Shown here in pieces: positions 1-11,906 of a DNA stretch of 64,000 bases. The notes below the pieces were generated by a model. That model ran no database searches. It was not told the DNA's origin and was given only the letters and a program-made list of their open reading frames with translations. Source of the stretch: Ursus arctos (Eukaryota > Chordata > Mammalia > Carnivora > Ursidae); the NCBI RefSeq assembly GCF_023065955.2, contig NW_026622874.1, positions 26,097,772 through 26,161,771 of the forward strand, in the 5' to 3' direction. The position numbers and the translations under genes are program-made. Numbering within the stretch: position 1 is the stretch's first letter; every line of letters begins with the position of its first letter.

Positions 1-46
1 CTGACAATAGCCATCTTAATGGGTGTGAAGTGATATCTCATTGCAT
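1..46 (-). mobile_element. L1 fragment cut by left edge
   Basis: The first 46 bases match the reverse complement of the end of L1 ORF2: 'TAATGGGTGTGAAGTGATAT' is the familiar L1 'attctgactggtgtgag' region in antisense. The rest of the element lies beyond the left edge. Confidence 0.6.
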
Positions 47-339
47 TATCAGGAAATTTTAATACTTAGCAGATATCTGACAGAATGCCCTGATTAAAGG
101 AATGCCAGACAAATAATGTAAGCCATAGAATGATAGAGAGATATCTAGATTGAGAATAAACCTATTTATTATTTTCATTTTTATATGAGAATAGATCTCT
201 ACAAGTCATCCATATTAAATTTCGTGGATTTGTCTATCATGGTTAAGAGGGTAATTACTAGAAATTTAGCACACAGACTACCACAGGAATAAAAGCAAGA
301 ATACAAGCATAAGAAAACAGTGCTGAGATTATTAAGTTT

Positions 340-690
340 AACTCGGGTATTTTTATTAAATGCTTACTCCATGGCCTGGATGCTAACAAGACATTAGAGA
401 ATGCTAAAGAAGTGTAACCCATGGTCCCAGCCCTCAGGTCGCTTACTGGTGAGACAATAAGCACTCATTAAAAAACAAGAACAGTTACAGGCCAGAATGT
501 AATCAAGTGCCGTAATGAGAGATACTCTGAAAGTACTTTTTGGAGAGGTAGCGGGGGAGAACGGGGAAAGATTGGTAAGAGCCACAGTCATCAGAGACCT
601 CTTCAAGAGGAGTTGTGGCCTGTCATGAACTGTAAATGCTAGCTGATGGTTGATGGCCACAGAGGTGGGGACAGAGAAAGGTAGCAGAAA
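340..690 (+). repeat. ancient mammalian repeat remnant
   Basis: The layout 'TTTATTAAATGCTTACTCCA', then 'GTCCCAGCCCTCAGG', then a stretch about tallying units and 'AGAGGT' resembles the common old repeat whose consensus begins 'TTATTGAGCACCTACTATGT'. It is highly diverged, and I cannot name the family. The same type occurs at 7900-9385, 17160-17390 and 33210-33310. Confidence 0.35.
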
Positions 691-1246
691 TCTAGATCTG
701 TGTTTGTAATGAAGAATAATTGAATAAAGTGGAGCCAGACCATGGATTAAGGAATTTGTGTGTGTGTTTGAAAGGAGTGACAACAGATTTTTTTTTAGAA
801 TGAGTAATCTTGTGACAATGTACTGTTACTAGGGAGAAAGGCAATTGGGAGGACCACCAGTGAAGACACCATTTTATTAATTCAGGTACGAATTGATTTG
901 TGTTTGGGTAACAACAGCAGAAGATATGAATAAGTTTCCCAGATATCAAAAGGAGAACAAACTAGGGTCCCTAACAGATTGGATTAAGGAGTGCTGGGAG
1001 GAAACAGTAAAACTAGGTGTCAGCGAAGAGGGTTAAAACATCTTTAGTTGCACTGTTATTATCATAAAGCCTGGTTGATCATATCAGAATTACTCAGTTG
1101 TTAGGGAGAGGGAATGGGGAGTGAGGAGAATGCAAGTAGAAAAATATTTGATATGATCTCATGATAGCTTAAAGACTTGACTTCAAAAGTAAAAATCAGC
1201 TTTACAGCGACATTCAGAGGCAAAGCTGAAGACAATCTAAGTTTTT
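691..1246. other. no recognisable feature
   Basis: This is AT-rich intronic sequence. Short open frames on the minus strand have no recognisable protein similarity, and I can identify no repeat here. Confidence 0.5.
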
Positions 1247-1322
1247 GGGTTTTTTTAAGATTTATATATTTATTTGGGAGAGAGAGGGAGGAGCAGAGGG
1301 AGAGGGAGTCTTAAGCAGACTG
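1247..1322 (-). mobile_element. truncated Can-SINE
   Basis: The stretch starts with the reverse complement of the SINE tail (T run, 'AAGATTTATATATTTATTTG') and continues into the purine-rich body 'GAGAGAGAGGGAGGAGCAGA'. It stops at 'AAGCAGACTGAG', so the tRNA-related head is missing. Confidence 0.8.
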
Positions 1323-2732
1323 AGCTTATTCCTGCTAAAGAACCATGTCTTCAATTTATGCTTCTAAGATATTTCCTCAACATGAACTGTGGGTCATGAC
1401 TATTTGGCCCTTAGTACAGAATCTTATATTTATCTCTGTTAAATTCCATCTTGTCAGATTCAACTGATCTAGCCTGTCAGCATTTGAAACCTGTTTCTCT
1501 CACCCAGTATACTTACCATATCTTAACCTCGAATGGATTTCTAAAACTTTAGCTTCAGAATTCTAAATTTCCAGCAACTACTGCTAGTTTCAGGGAGCTG
1601 CTACAGGCCAGATGTTGCTGTATTGTAAAATAATGTAACTTTAAAAAATTCAAGGTGTTTTATTTTTCCATTATAATCATAGTAACTGCTCCTAGAATAT
1701 ATAAAAAAATAAACTACATAGATGTATATCTACTATTTACAATGTAGATTTTTAAAAATATGTTTTCAACATACCATCTTTTCTTGTTTCACATAGTTGA
1801 GATCTTACTGTAAAAACTTCTTTGATTCTTCCATTTTACACCAATAATACTGTGATGATTTTCTAAGTTATAAATACTTCATGACCATCATTTTAAATTG
1901 TTGTGTAATAATCTGCTCAACAAATATATTATTAACTTTTCCTTAATTTGGGGGCATTAAATTATTAAATTGTTCCCAGTTTCTTGCTATTCTAGATAAT
2001 TTAAGAATAAACTCTTTTTTTTCACAAAGCTTTTAAAATATTTGAAGTATTTTTTAAGATAGATTCTAGAAATGCTAAACCAGAGGCAGTGAACATTTTC
2101 TGAGTGTTGTTAATGCTCTTACCAACAACAAATAAAGTGCCTATTTCATAGTACCTTCTATGGATAGGGAACTGTTTTGTGGACATAGCAGACTGTGAAA
2201 ATTTTCATTGTGAAAGTAATAAGTAAGTATGAACAGAAATAATCATTTCTGGGATTTCTCTGTTATATGTCTGATTATTTACCATACAAGGGGTTTAGAA
2301 GAGAGCGGATGGAGGTATATTGAGTTTTTACCGTATGGTATTAAAAAAACAGTAATGCAGTAAGCAAAACACCTTTCAGAAAAATCAGCTTGGTTCTGAT
2401 ATCATACATACCTTATGTATGCTAGATCAGCTTAGAAAGTTAATTTCTTAAAATTAGTTACAGGTTTCCAAAATATGCATACTTGAAAAAGTACAGCAAT
2501 CAACTGAGGAGATGCAAAGATGAGTGTACAGTCCTGAGGCATAAGATTATTCACTCTCTGAATGTGATGTACATATGGCTGATAGGAATTACACAATGTG
2601 CTGTATGTGAGGCTATAACCTCGGTTACCTATTGTCTTTAACCTGCGAAAGGAAAAAAACGTAACCACTCTTCTCCTTACTTGTATTTATTTTTGTTGAT
2701 TTTCCTTTCTCCTCTTCAATATATTTGAGAAA
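1323..2732. other. unique intron, possible old L1 piece
   Basis: This is AT-rich intron with no gene. The part from about 1860 to 2090 ('TTGTGTAATAATCTGCTCAA', 'TTCCCAGTTTCTTGCTATTC', 'TCTAGAAATGC') follows the order of the antisense end of an old L1 3' region, but it is too diverged for a firm call. Nothing else is recognisable. Confidence 0.4.
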
Positions 2733-2917
2733 ACATGGATTTTGATGTCAGAAGAGCCTGGGGACCTTGGGCAAGTTATATATAATCTCTCTGAGCCTTA
2801 TTTTACTGAGCTTGGAAATGGGAATAATAATGTTTATAAATAGGGTTGTCGTGAGGGACTGAAAGAAACATTTGTAAAGCCTTCAGCATACAGTAGGTAT
2901 TCAGCCAGTGTTTGTTC
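2733..2917 (+). mobile_element. MIR SINE
   Basis: The order of blocks is typical of MIR: 'GACCTTGGGCAAGTTAT', then 'TCTCTCTGAGCCTTATTTTA', 'GGAAATGGGAATAATAATG', 'GGGTTGTCGTGAGGGACTGA', and the 3' end 'CATACAGTAGGTATTCAGCC'. It is an ancient mammal-wide tRNA-derived SINE, moderately diverged. Confidence 0.8.
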
Positions 2918-5449
2918 CTTTTTCTTTCCTTACTCTAATAAACTCGTAACTATGTAGCACCCTTTGGAAAGATAAACATTTTAGATTAGTATTGGTTTCA
3001 AAAAGCTGAACAGTTACATTCTGCTTTTTATTTTTTTAGCTGGTTTCCTAGAAAATTTTTTTTCAAACATACTCTATACTTCATTGCCTCCTCCTTAAAC
3101 TGTTGTACTATACCATGGGTATTTATAGATGGTGTGAAGCATAGGGCTAAAAAGCTGCTCTTTCTCTCCTGAGATTGCTAAAATCTACAGGTTGGCACGC
3201 AGCCCAGCCCACTTTATGGCTGGCTATTCTCTGTGGTCTAAAATGTCTGCAACTTGCCACTTCTGTCACAGCTTCTCATTTCTGCTGGCTGCTACTGCTG
3301 CTGCCCCCATTCTTTCTCCTAATTACCATTAGGCTCTGTTGGCCCTCTTACCATTTCTCTTCTCTACTTCTTGTTCTCCTTCACTTTTCACTTTCCAGGT
3401 CTTACTCTTCGTGTTGCATCTCATAGTTCATAGGCAAATTGGCCTTTCATTGCTTTCTCAAACTAGGTAGAAGAATCCCTCTATCCAGGGAGGCAGCTGG
3501 TCACAACATGTTTAATGTGGTCATTATCAGCATTTTTTCTCCGTACTGTGGGCCCTATTCCAGGTACTTGAGAATGCTAAAAAGCAAGTCGTTGGATTAG
3601 TGAGGTGTAACTATATTTGATTTCTTGCAAGTTGTTTATTTTTCTTTAGTCTCATTTAACTTAAATTTTATGCAAAATTTTGTGCTAGATACGAGGGATG
3701 ATGGTGATAGGGGTCTCATAAGTTAAAGTATGTCATGGTCGTCACCTTCAAAAGAGCAGGGGAACACATATTCACAAATAATACAAGGTAAAGGGGGGAT
3801 GAGAGAGAAGTTAAGGATTGAGAAGGCTTAGGGTTCTAGCAAAAGTTCTAAAGAAGGCAGCTGCCTTGGAGTCCAGTCTCAGAGTGGTGGGTGATAGTTT
3901 CAAGTCCCTTCAAGAGTCAGAACAGAGAAGCAGGCCAGATGGAAGGGAGCTTTCATCATGCTCTCCCACTCTAAAGGTAATGGTAGAGAATCACTTAATG
4001 GGATCATGGGCACATTTTTCCTTTTCTTATTTGAGAGTCTGGGTCTTTAGATTGCTTGTATTATTTTGTCATTCATTTGTATTCCTTATGAATTTTTATC
4101 ATTGATTTGGAAACAGGACGCGGAGGTGTAGTGGAGGGGTTGCACATTTCTCTGCTTTTGTAGTCTGGATTTTCCAAAAAAATCATGGCTGAATTTTTCT
4201 ACACTCTGACTTTACTATGTGATTTTGTTTATTGTAATTCAACTGAGTATTTTTATTTTACCCTAATGTATAACCCCTTATAAAGATTTCAAATGTATAA
4301 CCAATTTTAATTTATTGGAATTGTTTTTGCTACTCTTTATAACAACTCCATATTTATTAAATTTGAACATTTCTTTTAAGCTAAAGCGGAAAGGAAAGGC
4401 ATAAATAACCATGACAAACAACCCTTTTCTGGTGTGGCCATTTGAAATGAAACAACCAAAAAATTTAATCAACTTAAATTTTAAAAAATTAGCTGATATA
4501 AGTTGTAAACCAGATGAGTAAAAGCTTTCACTTACTCATTCTTGACATTCAATTCCATTTATTCTTTGTAATATATTTTAAAACAGAATGTTTATAAAGA
4601 CCAAGGTTTGGTTTCCTCTATCCTCTTTTGAAGTTACCAAGAAAAAAATGTTTGGAGTCATATTCTTGCTTTAATACAAATTCCACTTAAACACACAAAG
4701 AGGAATAGTAGAGGTAAAGATTTTGTAAATATAAGGTAATGTGTTTTATTAAAGCATCATAATCGTAATAGTAGTAAGAGTATTGTAATATAGTAGTTGA
4801 TTTAAAATAATTATTAACTGATTAAACACTGAATAGGCTTTATAGTAGTCATTCATTACCATCGAGTTCATTGATTGAACATTTCTTAAGTGCTTATAAT
4901 GTACTAGGCATACAAAAGATGAATAAAAGAAGAATTTGCATTTGGGTCCCTAAAGACTGTGATTTGATTAGCAAGTAACTTAAAATAATCATCTTTGTTT
5001 CAGCCAGAAACCTATTCTTTAGACATTTCAAGGTACTTAGATATACAAACAACTCAGAATTGAAAATTCTTGATGTCTTTTTAAAGCCTATTCCTGTCTC
5101 TAGTACTCTTGGAAGACAGGAAAGATAATAGAATTAGAAGACAAGCTGATTGTCCTCCTGTCTTTCTATTCCCAACTTGCCAATCAGTTCTGTGATTGGA
5201 GTCATGGTTCTTATGTTCATGTCCCTGCTCTAATTGATTTCTGGGTGGACATGCTCTTAAGTCGAAAGATCAAAAAATCTCAACATTTTACATTAAACAC
5301 TGCAACACTTCAGCCCACAGCATGTGAACTCAAAAGCCCCGAATTAGACATGGTGATCTGAGGAACATAGCAAACCAGAAATAGATGGGAGAGAACCCTC
5401 TCATGCTTATAATTGCGAAGAGCCATTTACAAGTAGCTATGATTTTAAT
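2918..5449. other. unique intron without recognisable gene
   Basis: This is AT-rich intronic sequence. Open frames at 3175-3426 and 3818-4105 have no recognisable similarity. I see no splice-flanked exon and no mobile element I can name. Confidence 0.5.
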
Positions 5450-5461
5450 TGGTTTGATCAG

Positions 5462-5655
5462 GGTTTTTAAAAAAAATTTTTTTTTATTTATTTGAGAGAG
5501 AGCAAGAGACAGAGAGCATGAACAGGGTAAGGGGTAGAGGGAGAGGCAGGCTCCCGGTGAGCAGGGAGCCCGACTCAGGTCTCGATCCTGGGACCCCGAG
5601 ATCATGACCTGAGCCAAAGGCAGACACTTAACTGACTGAGCCACCCAGGCGCCCC
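5462..5655 (-). mobile_element. Can-SINE with perfect TSD
   Basis: Full-length antisense carnivore SINE: T-rich tail, 'TTATTTATTTGAGAGAGAGC', purine-rich body, and the tRNA-like head ending 'CCACCCAGGCGCCCC'. It is bounded by a perfect 12-bp target-site duplication, TGGTTTGATCAG, at 5450-5461 and 5656-5667. Confidence 0.95.
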
Positions 5656-5667
5656 TGGTTTGATCAG

Positions 5668-6309
5668 TTTTTATTGGGAAAAGCTAAGTAGTAATTATCA
5701 CTGAAAAATGCTTGTAAACATATAGATGGTATTCAGGTTCAGAGAAAATACAAATGAACAGTAATATTTTCTTGTTTAAAAATTAATAACAGTAGACATA
5801 AGACATTTTGTGAAGGTGAAAATAAGTATAAAGAAAAAGATTTTAGTCATCTTTAATTTCAACCTTGAGATAACCCCTTATCACTTTTGATGCTTTCCTT
5901 ATCTTTTTTTCTGTAGGTAGGTAACACATTTTAAAAATAAAAATGGGATCATCCTGTCCGTGGTTTTCAGCCCACTTTATTTATCCTGAATATCTTCTCT
6001 AGATAGTCTTTAACATAATTTCTGATGGCTGCCTAGTATCCCGTCATGCAGGGATATCATACTGTCTCCGTGCCACTGGTAAGATGCTTGGGTTGTTCTC
6101 TTTTGCAATATATTAGCAAGAATGCAAACTCCATGAGCACAAAGACTGTAACTGGCTTATGTATCATTGTGGTCCTCATGTGTAGGCTTTCAGAAAATAG
6201 GTGTTTAATTCGCCTACCCTTCCTTGTCTGTACCCATGCAGCTAATGCCAGGAGAAGAATTCACACCTGTGCTCACTTCAGAGTTGTGACCGTTTAGCTC
6301 AAGGGCCAC
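5668..6309. other. intron with possible old L1 remnant
   Basis: No gene is seen. The stretch 5880-6100 ('TTCTGATGGCTGCCTAGTAT', then 'GGTTGTTCTCTTTTGCAATA') follows the order of an antisense old L1 3' region, with low similarity. The remainder looks unique. Confidence 0.35.
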
Positions 6310-7857
6310 CAGCATTCACACTACATTTCCTTACTTCATTAACTCTTCCACTCTGCTCGATAACTCTTTCATTAACTCTTCTCTCCTTGAAATCCAAACT
6401 CCTCCTTTCTCATCCTCATTTTCTGCTGATGACCTTTCTTCCCATTTAACTGAGGAAACGTGAGTCATTTTTAAAAAACTTCCACAAGTTCTCACTGTCA
6501 TATCTACCCACGTCCCTGCATCTGTGCTTATATAGACCTCCTTCCCTCCTATGAGTATGTCCAGCCCCCCTCTTATGTACGATCCCATCCTACGCAAGGA
6601 TCTTACTCCACATATCCTTTTTTGCATTATCAGTCTTCCCTCTTTTCTGGGTAGATTCCATGAGGATACAGGTATGCTACTATCTCTGCTGTGTTTAACT
6701 GTCTGCCTACCACCCCATTTCAGTCTTTATGGCAAAATTCTATGAAAGAGCTTTTTATATTCTAACTCCTCCTTTCCCATTATCTCTTGGACCCACTTGA
6801 AGTAGGTGTTCACTTCGACCCTTCTTCCAGTTCTTATCTGGAAAACCACGAACTTCCACTTTGTTAAATCCAAAGATCACTTTTCAGTTCACAACATACC
6901 TGACCTATGAGCAGCATTTGGCACAATCTATTACTCCTTCTCAAAATACTTTATATTCTCTTATGTTTCAGGACATTACAGTCATCTGAGTTTCTTCCTA
7001 CCGTACTGGCCTTCTCAGTTCCTTTGGCTCATTCCTCTTCAGTAGTTCCTTCTCAGTTCCTTTGGTTGCCCCTTTTCCTATCCTCTTGTTTTGGGAGGCC
7101 CTAGAGCTCAATCTTTGGATCTCTTTTTTTCTCTATACCCAATTTGTTGGTGGTCTCATCCAGTGTCTGGGCTTTAAATATATGCTCATGAGTCTCAGAT
7201 TTCTATCTCCAGCCCATACCTTTCTCCTTCAGACTATTCTCAACCTAGCAGCCAGGGTAATCCTTTTAGCCCATAAGTGAAGTCAAACCCTCCAGTGACC
7301 TCTCATTGAATTCAAACTAAAAGCCAGAATCCTTATAATGGCCTCCAGGGTGCTGTGCAGTTTGGCCCTCTGTTACCTCTCACACTTCATTTTCTATTAC
7401 TGATCTAACTTGCTCACTCTGCTGCTGTCACACACTGGCCCCTCTTTAGTTCCTGAAACATGCCAGCACGTGACCATTTCAGGGCCTTCGTCCTTGTTCA
7501 TCTTCCTCCCTCTATTGCTTTTCCCCCAGATATTCCTACAGCTTGTTCCCTCACCACTTTCAGGTTTTTCTCCAACCGCCCCCCCCCCCATAATTTTTCC
7601 AGTGTTGACTACCTTATTTTAAGCTGAAACCCATTCTACCCTGCCTTCAGTGTTCCCTATCCTTTCCTGCTTTATTTTTCTCTACATCATGTATGATCAT
7701 CTAACATATTGTGTATTTTACTTCCTTAGTTTATTTTCTGTATACCCCTCCTCCAAAACTAGGATTGGAGATTTTTGTCTGTTTTTATTTCCTACACTTA
7801 GAACAGTGCCTGGCACATGATAGGTACTCAGTAAATATCTGTTAATGAATGAATGTA
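6310..7857 (+). mobile_element. LINE-2 (L2) remnant, ORF2 end and 3' UTR
   Basis: A long decayed L2 copy. The upstream part recalls the L2 reverse transcriptase coding end ('GAGCAGCATTTGGCACAATC', 'TTTGGGAGGCCCTAGAGCTC', 'CTCATGAGTCTCAGATTTCT'). The downstream part matches the L2 3' region ('AATCCTTATAATGGCCTCCA', 'TTTCAGGGCCTTCG', 'CCCCCAGATATTCCTAC'). It ends with the hallmark 'AACAGTGCCTGGCACATGAT' and 'CTCAGTAAATATCTG'. Frames are broken throughout; several short open frames here are fragments or chance. Confidence 0.75.
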
Positions 7858-8606
7858 AGCAGTAACATCCTTGGCAGATAAATATTTGTACAAATCCATG
7901 ATTCATTTATTCATTCACTCAGTAAAATGTTTGAGTACTTGCTGTGTGCCAGATACTGTCCTAGGTACTAGGGATTAACCGTCAAAAAGTCAGACAAGGG
8001 TCCTGTCTTTTGGAGCCCATAGTCAAATGAAGATGGCAGATAAATGCATTTTTTAACTATAAATTGTAATACGTGCTATGAAAGAAACAACCAGGGAATT
8101 GAACTGAAGAGTAACAACAGAAGGTGACGTCTCTGAAGCAAGTAGTGAAGGAAGACTTTCTCTACATGGATGAGAGATAGGCTGGGGCTTGAAGGTTGAG
8201 GAGGGATCCAGCCACGTGGAGAGCAGGAAGAAGGGCATTCATGAGATCAGATTAGAAAGTTAGGCAGGGCTAAATTATGCAGGGTTTCCTAGGCCCAGTG
8301 GTTCTCAAAGTAGGGAATGGGAACCCCTGGGAGTCCTGATCTTTTCGAAACTATTGTCATAACAACATATTAAGACACTGTTTGCCCTTTTTTACAGTCA
8401 TTCACTCATGAGCATGGCATTTTCCAGAGGCCGCGTGATGTGGTATCATAACAGACTGAATTCTGAACGAGATGTGAATATCCAGTTTTTTTCTATTTAG
8501 CCAGGCATTAAGGAGATTTGCAAAAATGTAAAATAATGTCAGTCTTTTCACTATGTTTTCTGCTCTTTCGGAAAATATATTTTCATTTAAAAGTTAAATT
8601 ACTTCT

Positions 8607-8751
8607 GGGGCGCCCAGGTGGCTCAGTTAAGTGTCCAACTCTTGATTTCAGCTCAGGTCATGATCTCAGGGTCTTGAGATTCTCTCTCTCCCTCTTTTTC
8701 TGTACCTCCCTCCACCTGCTCATATTCTCTGTCTCTAAAAATTAAAAATAG
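8607..8751 (+). mobile_element. Can-SINE, older of a tandem pair
   Basis: The head 'GGGGCGCCCAGGTGGCTCAG', the middle 'CAGGTCATGATCTCAGGGTC' and a short CT-rich body end in an A-rich tail. The next SINE starts directly in that tail. The pair shares one outer duplication, TTAAATTACTTCT (8594-8606) and TTAAGTTACTTCT (8973-8985). Confidence 0.9.
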
Positions 8752-8972
8752 GGGCGCCTGGGTGGCTCAGTCAGTTAAGCATTTGCCTTCAGCTCAGGTC
8801 ATGATTTCACGGTCCTGGGATCGAGTCGTCAGACTCCCAGCTCAGCGAGGAGTCTGCTTCTCCCTCTGCTCAGCCTCTCCCCCTGCTTGTGCTCTCTGTC
8901 TGTCTCTCTCTCTCTCTCAAATGAATAAATAAAATCTTTAAAAAATAAAAATTAAAAATAAAAATTAAAAAA
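8752..8972 (+). mobile_element. Can-SINE inserted in the tail of another
   Basis: A full-length carnivore SINE: head 'GGGGCGCCTGGGTGGCTCAG', CT-rich body with a TCTC microsatellite, and an AATAAATAAAATC tail drawn out into AAATT-type repeats. It lies in the A-rich tail of the SINE at 8607-8751. Confidence 0.95.
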
Positions 8973-9387
8973 TTAAGTTACTTCTAGTAACAGGTAATGA
9001 TTTTTAAATTTCTCAACTTTAATTTCTAATATGGTAAATATTGACAGATTTAAATCACTTAAACAAAAACTCTAAAGTCCTTAGTAATTTTGAAGGCTTA
9101 CTATACAAGGGCCTTGAGATCAGAAAGTTTAAGAATTGCTGTCCTAGGTCATGGTAAGAGTTTTGCACTTTATTCTAACAGCAAAGGAAAACCATTGAAG
9201 GATATTAAACCAAGATGCTGATGTGATCTAATTTAACTTTTGAAAAGGTCACTGTCTCTGCTGTGTGAGGAGTAGACCACGGTGGGTCAACAGTGGGGAG
9301 GGGGGAGGGGCACGAATACGAAGGCACTGCATTAGTCCAGGTAAGAAGTGATGGGGGATTGGACTGAAGTCCAATCCTATGGCTAGG

Positions 9388-9620
9388 ATTGCCATAACAA
9401 AGTGCTGCAAACTAGTGGCTTAAAAAAATAGGAATTTATTGTTAGTAGGGCCTTTCTTCCTCTGAAACCTGTAGGGGAAAATCCTTTCCTGCCTCTTCGA
9501 GCTTCTAGTGTTTGCCAGCAATCCTTGGCATTCCTTGGTGTATAGATGCATAACTCCAGCCTTTTTCCAAATAAGGTCACAGTCTGGGGTACTGGGAGTT
9601 GGGGTTTTAACATGTAATGG
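9388..9620. repeat. mammalian interspersed repeat, internal deletion
   Basis: The blocks 'GCTGCAAACTAGTGGCTTAA', 'GGAATTTATTG', 'TTTCCTGCCTCTTCGAGCTT', 'GCCAGCAATCCTTGGCATTC' and 'CAAATAAGGTCACAGTCTGG' follow a common mid-repetitive mammalian consensus ('...gtggcttaaaacaacagaaat...'). The central part is missing. I do not remember the family name with certainty. Confidence 0.6.
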
Positions 9621-11618
9621 GGGGTGGGTAGGCAATGAGGATGAAGAGAAATGAAGATGTGTATTTTGGAAGCGGAACCAGAAGGAGTTGCTGACTGATT
9701 AGATATATAAAGGTGAGGGAAAGAGAAGGCAAGGATGGACCTCACTCACATGGCTTGAGAAGCTAGATAAACAGTAGACCCAAATGACATGCCGGTTAGT
9801 AACATGAACACTTGGGGATGGGACCATGTTTCCCAGGGGACAAGTGTACAGAAGTGGAGTTGCTAGGCCCCCATTTTCTTAAGCATACTCATGCATTTAT
9901 TCTTCCAAATATGTTTTAGCATTAGTAGTATTGTTTTAGCATTGTTTAGTATTATCCTATCAGGTCCTCCTGATTTAAACAACCAGATACAGTAAAATTG
10001 TAGTCCAATTCACCGAGGTATTCAAAGAATTGAGGCAAAAAGAAAATAAAAATAGGAAGAGAGAACACATGCCCTGAAAGAAGTTCTCATGGTCAAAGGA
10101 CATGGTAAGAGTTGGCAAAGTCCTTTGAGATCCAAAAAGTATGTCAAATTAAACTTCTCAGTGGGAATTCTGGCTATATGGTTAGTACCATATGGTGATA
10201 TTTACTACAGTTTCCCCTGCTAGATGAAAAGCTGGCCTCGGGTAAAAATGTCCAAGTTCCCTAAGTAACCTGATGAGGTTAAGGTGTCAGTTATATTACT
10301 AGGCAACATCACATACAAAAATGACCCTCTGACTGGTTGATTGCATCTGGACTGGGAGGAACTGCAAGGAAGTGATATATATTTGGTGGGGGCTCTGCAC
10401 TTTTTCTGTCCTAAGTTTCTTGTAATTGGCAGATCCATTGTGGGACCTAGAAGCTATTGTTACAAGGTACAGTGGCTCCTGTAAAACAGCAGGGCTTAAG
10501 TCCAGGTAGATTCCACACCCACTTAGATGGACCTCTCCTCTCACCTGAGCTGTATCTCCTAGCAAAAAGATAACTCCTAGATGGCTGGGCGAGCTGTCAC
10601 ATGAATTACTGCGAGGACTCCGTCTGACACTGCCCTGCTGGCCGGTTCTGAATGGTTTCTGTCTGAACTCCCAAATACACCGATGCCGGGGGTACTCAGG
10701 GGTGGTTTTAGGAGTCTGAATCTTAGGTGAACCTAAGAGGACCACCTTGTGGGCACGGCAGGTACATTTTCTGCTCCCTAATTCAACCGCTCACTCACAC
10801 TTTGTCTCTTTTAGTCCAGCCCTCCTGTCTAGCACTTTTCTTAACACGTTGAAGTCAGCGCAGTCATCTCCACTTCAGTTCCACAAACAGACCTGTGCCC
10901 GAGACATTTGTGTGGATGTGAATCCACGTGTTTGCCTTAAAACGAATGAGTGGTCAGTACACCCTGCCTTTGATTGTTCTTTCATTTTCTTGTCATGCTC
11001 CACAGTTTTGTGGAGGATTAGATTAGACAGAAAGAGCAAGTCAAACAGTGGCATCTGACTTCTCCAGAGGCTCTTAACCCATCATCCTCAAGTCTCCAGA
11101 AAGTGACTTCCAAGCTCCACGTGTGGGGGCCCGTCTGGTGACAATGCTGGCGAGGGGTGCCCAGTGTTCAGGGACTCCAGGTTGGTCCCCTCCTCAACCA
11201 GAGCTTTTCAGTTTGCCTCAATTACTTGCCACTCCAGATGCCCTGAGAAAAACCCTTCCAGAGGGTAAAAACTACACATACCGTGAAAATCACTGACCAA
11301 GAGAGTGTAGCCCAACACTCAAGATAAAATAGACCATACGGATCTGTGACAAAGCTTACTACAGACCGTGTTGTAAGACCGTCACCAGTCCGTCACTCAG
11401 AGACCGTTTCCTCACTGTAGACTCCGCTCGAGGAGCTGACTGATCTGAATCTGATTAGCAGCCCTTGGCAGAAGTAGGAAATGTTAGGAGTGTAGGCACA
11501 GATATTTGATAATCCTGTGAGGAGGAAAAGCTGTAAAAAAAAAAAAAAACCCAAAAACCAGGACTAAAATCAAAATTAATGAAAAGCAAAAGTAGTCTGG
11601 GGTCATTTAATGGAAAGC
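9621..11618. other. unique intron, no feature
   Basis: I see no gene, splice-flanked exon or recognisable repeat. A 148-codon open frame on the minus strand (10745-10299) has no recognisable similarity. An A run lies near 11535. Confidence 0.5.
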
Positions 11619-11631
11619 CAAATGGCTTTCT

Positions 11632-11831
11632 TTTCTTTTCTTTTTAAGATTTTATTTATTTATTTGACAGAGGGAGACAGCAGGAGAGGGAACACAGGCA
11701 GGGGGAGTGGGAGAGGGAGAAGCAGGCTTCCTGCTGAGCAGGGAGCCCCACATGGGGCTTGATCCCAGGACCCTGGGATCATGACCTCAGCTGAAGGCAG
11801 ACGCTTAAGACTGAGGCACCCAGGCGCCCCT
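11632..11831 (-). mobile_element. Can-SINE, ursid-like subtype
   Basis: Antisense SINE with 'GACAGAGGGAGACAGCAGGA' and 'GAACACAGGCAGGGGGAGTG' in the body and the head ending 'GGCACCCAGGCGCCCC'. The duplication is CAAATGGCTTTCT (11619-11631) against CAAATAGTTTTCT (11832-11844). Confidence 0.93.
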
Positions 11832-11906
11832 CAAATAGTTTTCTATGCCTTGATATCCTATGAAGACATCATTTATATTATAACGTGTATAATAAATGAT
11901 GTTTTT

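Larger units (their letters stand above)
8296..9141. mobile_element. hAT-like DNA transposon remnant
   Basis: The left end 'CAGTGGTTCTCAAAG' and right end 'AAGTTTAAGAATTGCTG' form imperfect terminal inverted repeats of the kind seen in hAT (Charlie-like) elements. They are flanked by an 8-bp duplication, CCTAGGCC at 8288-8295 and CCTAGGTC at 9143-9150. The surrounding repeat consensus has only one copy of this 8-mer, which supports a true insertion. Two younger SINEs sit inside it. No transposase frame is left. Confidence 0.7.
7900..9385 (+). repeat. ancient repeat split by a hAT element
   Basis: The left part (7900-8295) begins 'TTCATTTATTCATTCACTCA' and carries 'CTTGCTGTGTGCCAGATACT' and 'GGGGCTTGAAGGTTGAGGAG'. 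The right part (9143-9385) resumes with 'CATGGTAAGAGTTTTGCACT', 'AACCATTGAAGGATATTAAA' and 'GTCACTGTCTCTGCTGTGTG'. Joined at the break they follow one continuous mammalian repeat consensus. The class is not certain to me. The break is the hAT insertion at 8296-9141. Confidence 0.65.

Noticed and set aside
8752..8830. tRNA-like sequence (A and B box) at SINE heads, here and in about 20 other places
   Set aside because: These are Can-SINE heads derived from a tRNA, embedded in full SINEs with body and tail; they are not tRNA genes.
10299..10745. 148-codon open frame on the minus strand
   Set aside because: No recognisable homology, no splice signals, lies in intron; within chance expectation for a 64 kb window.
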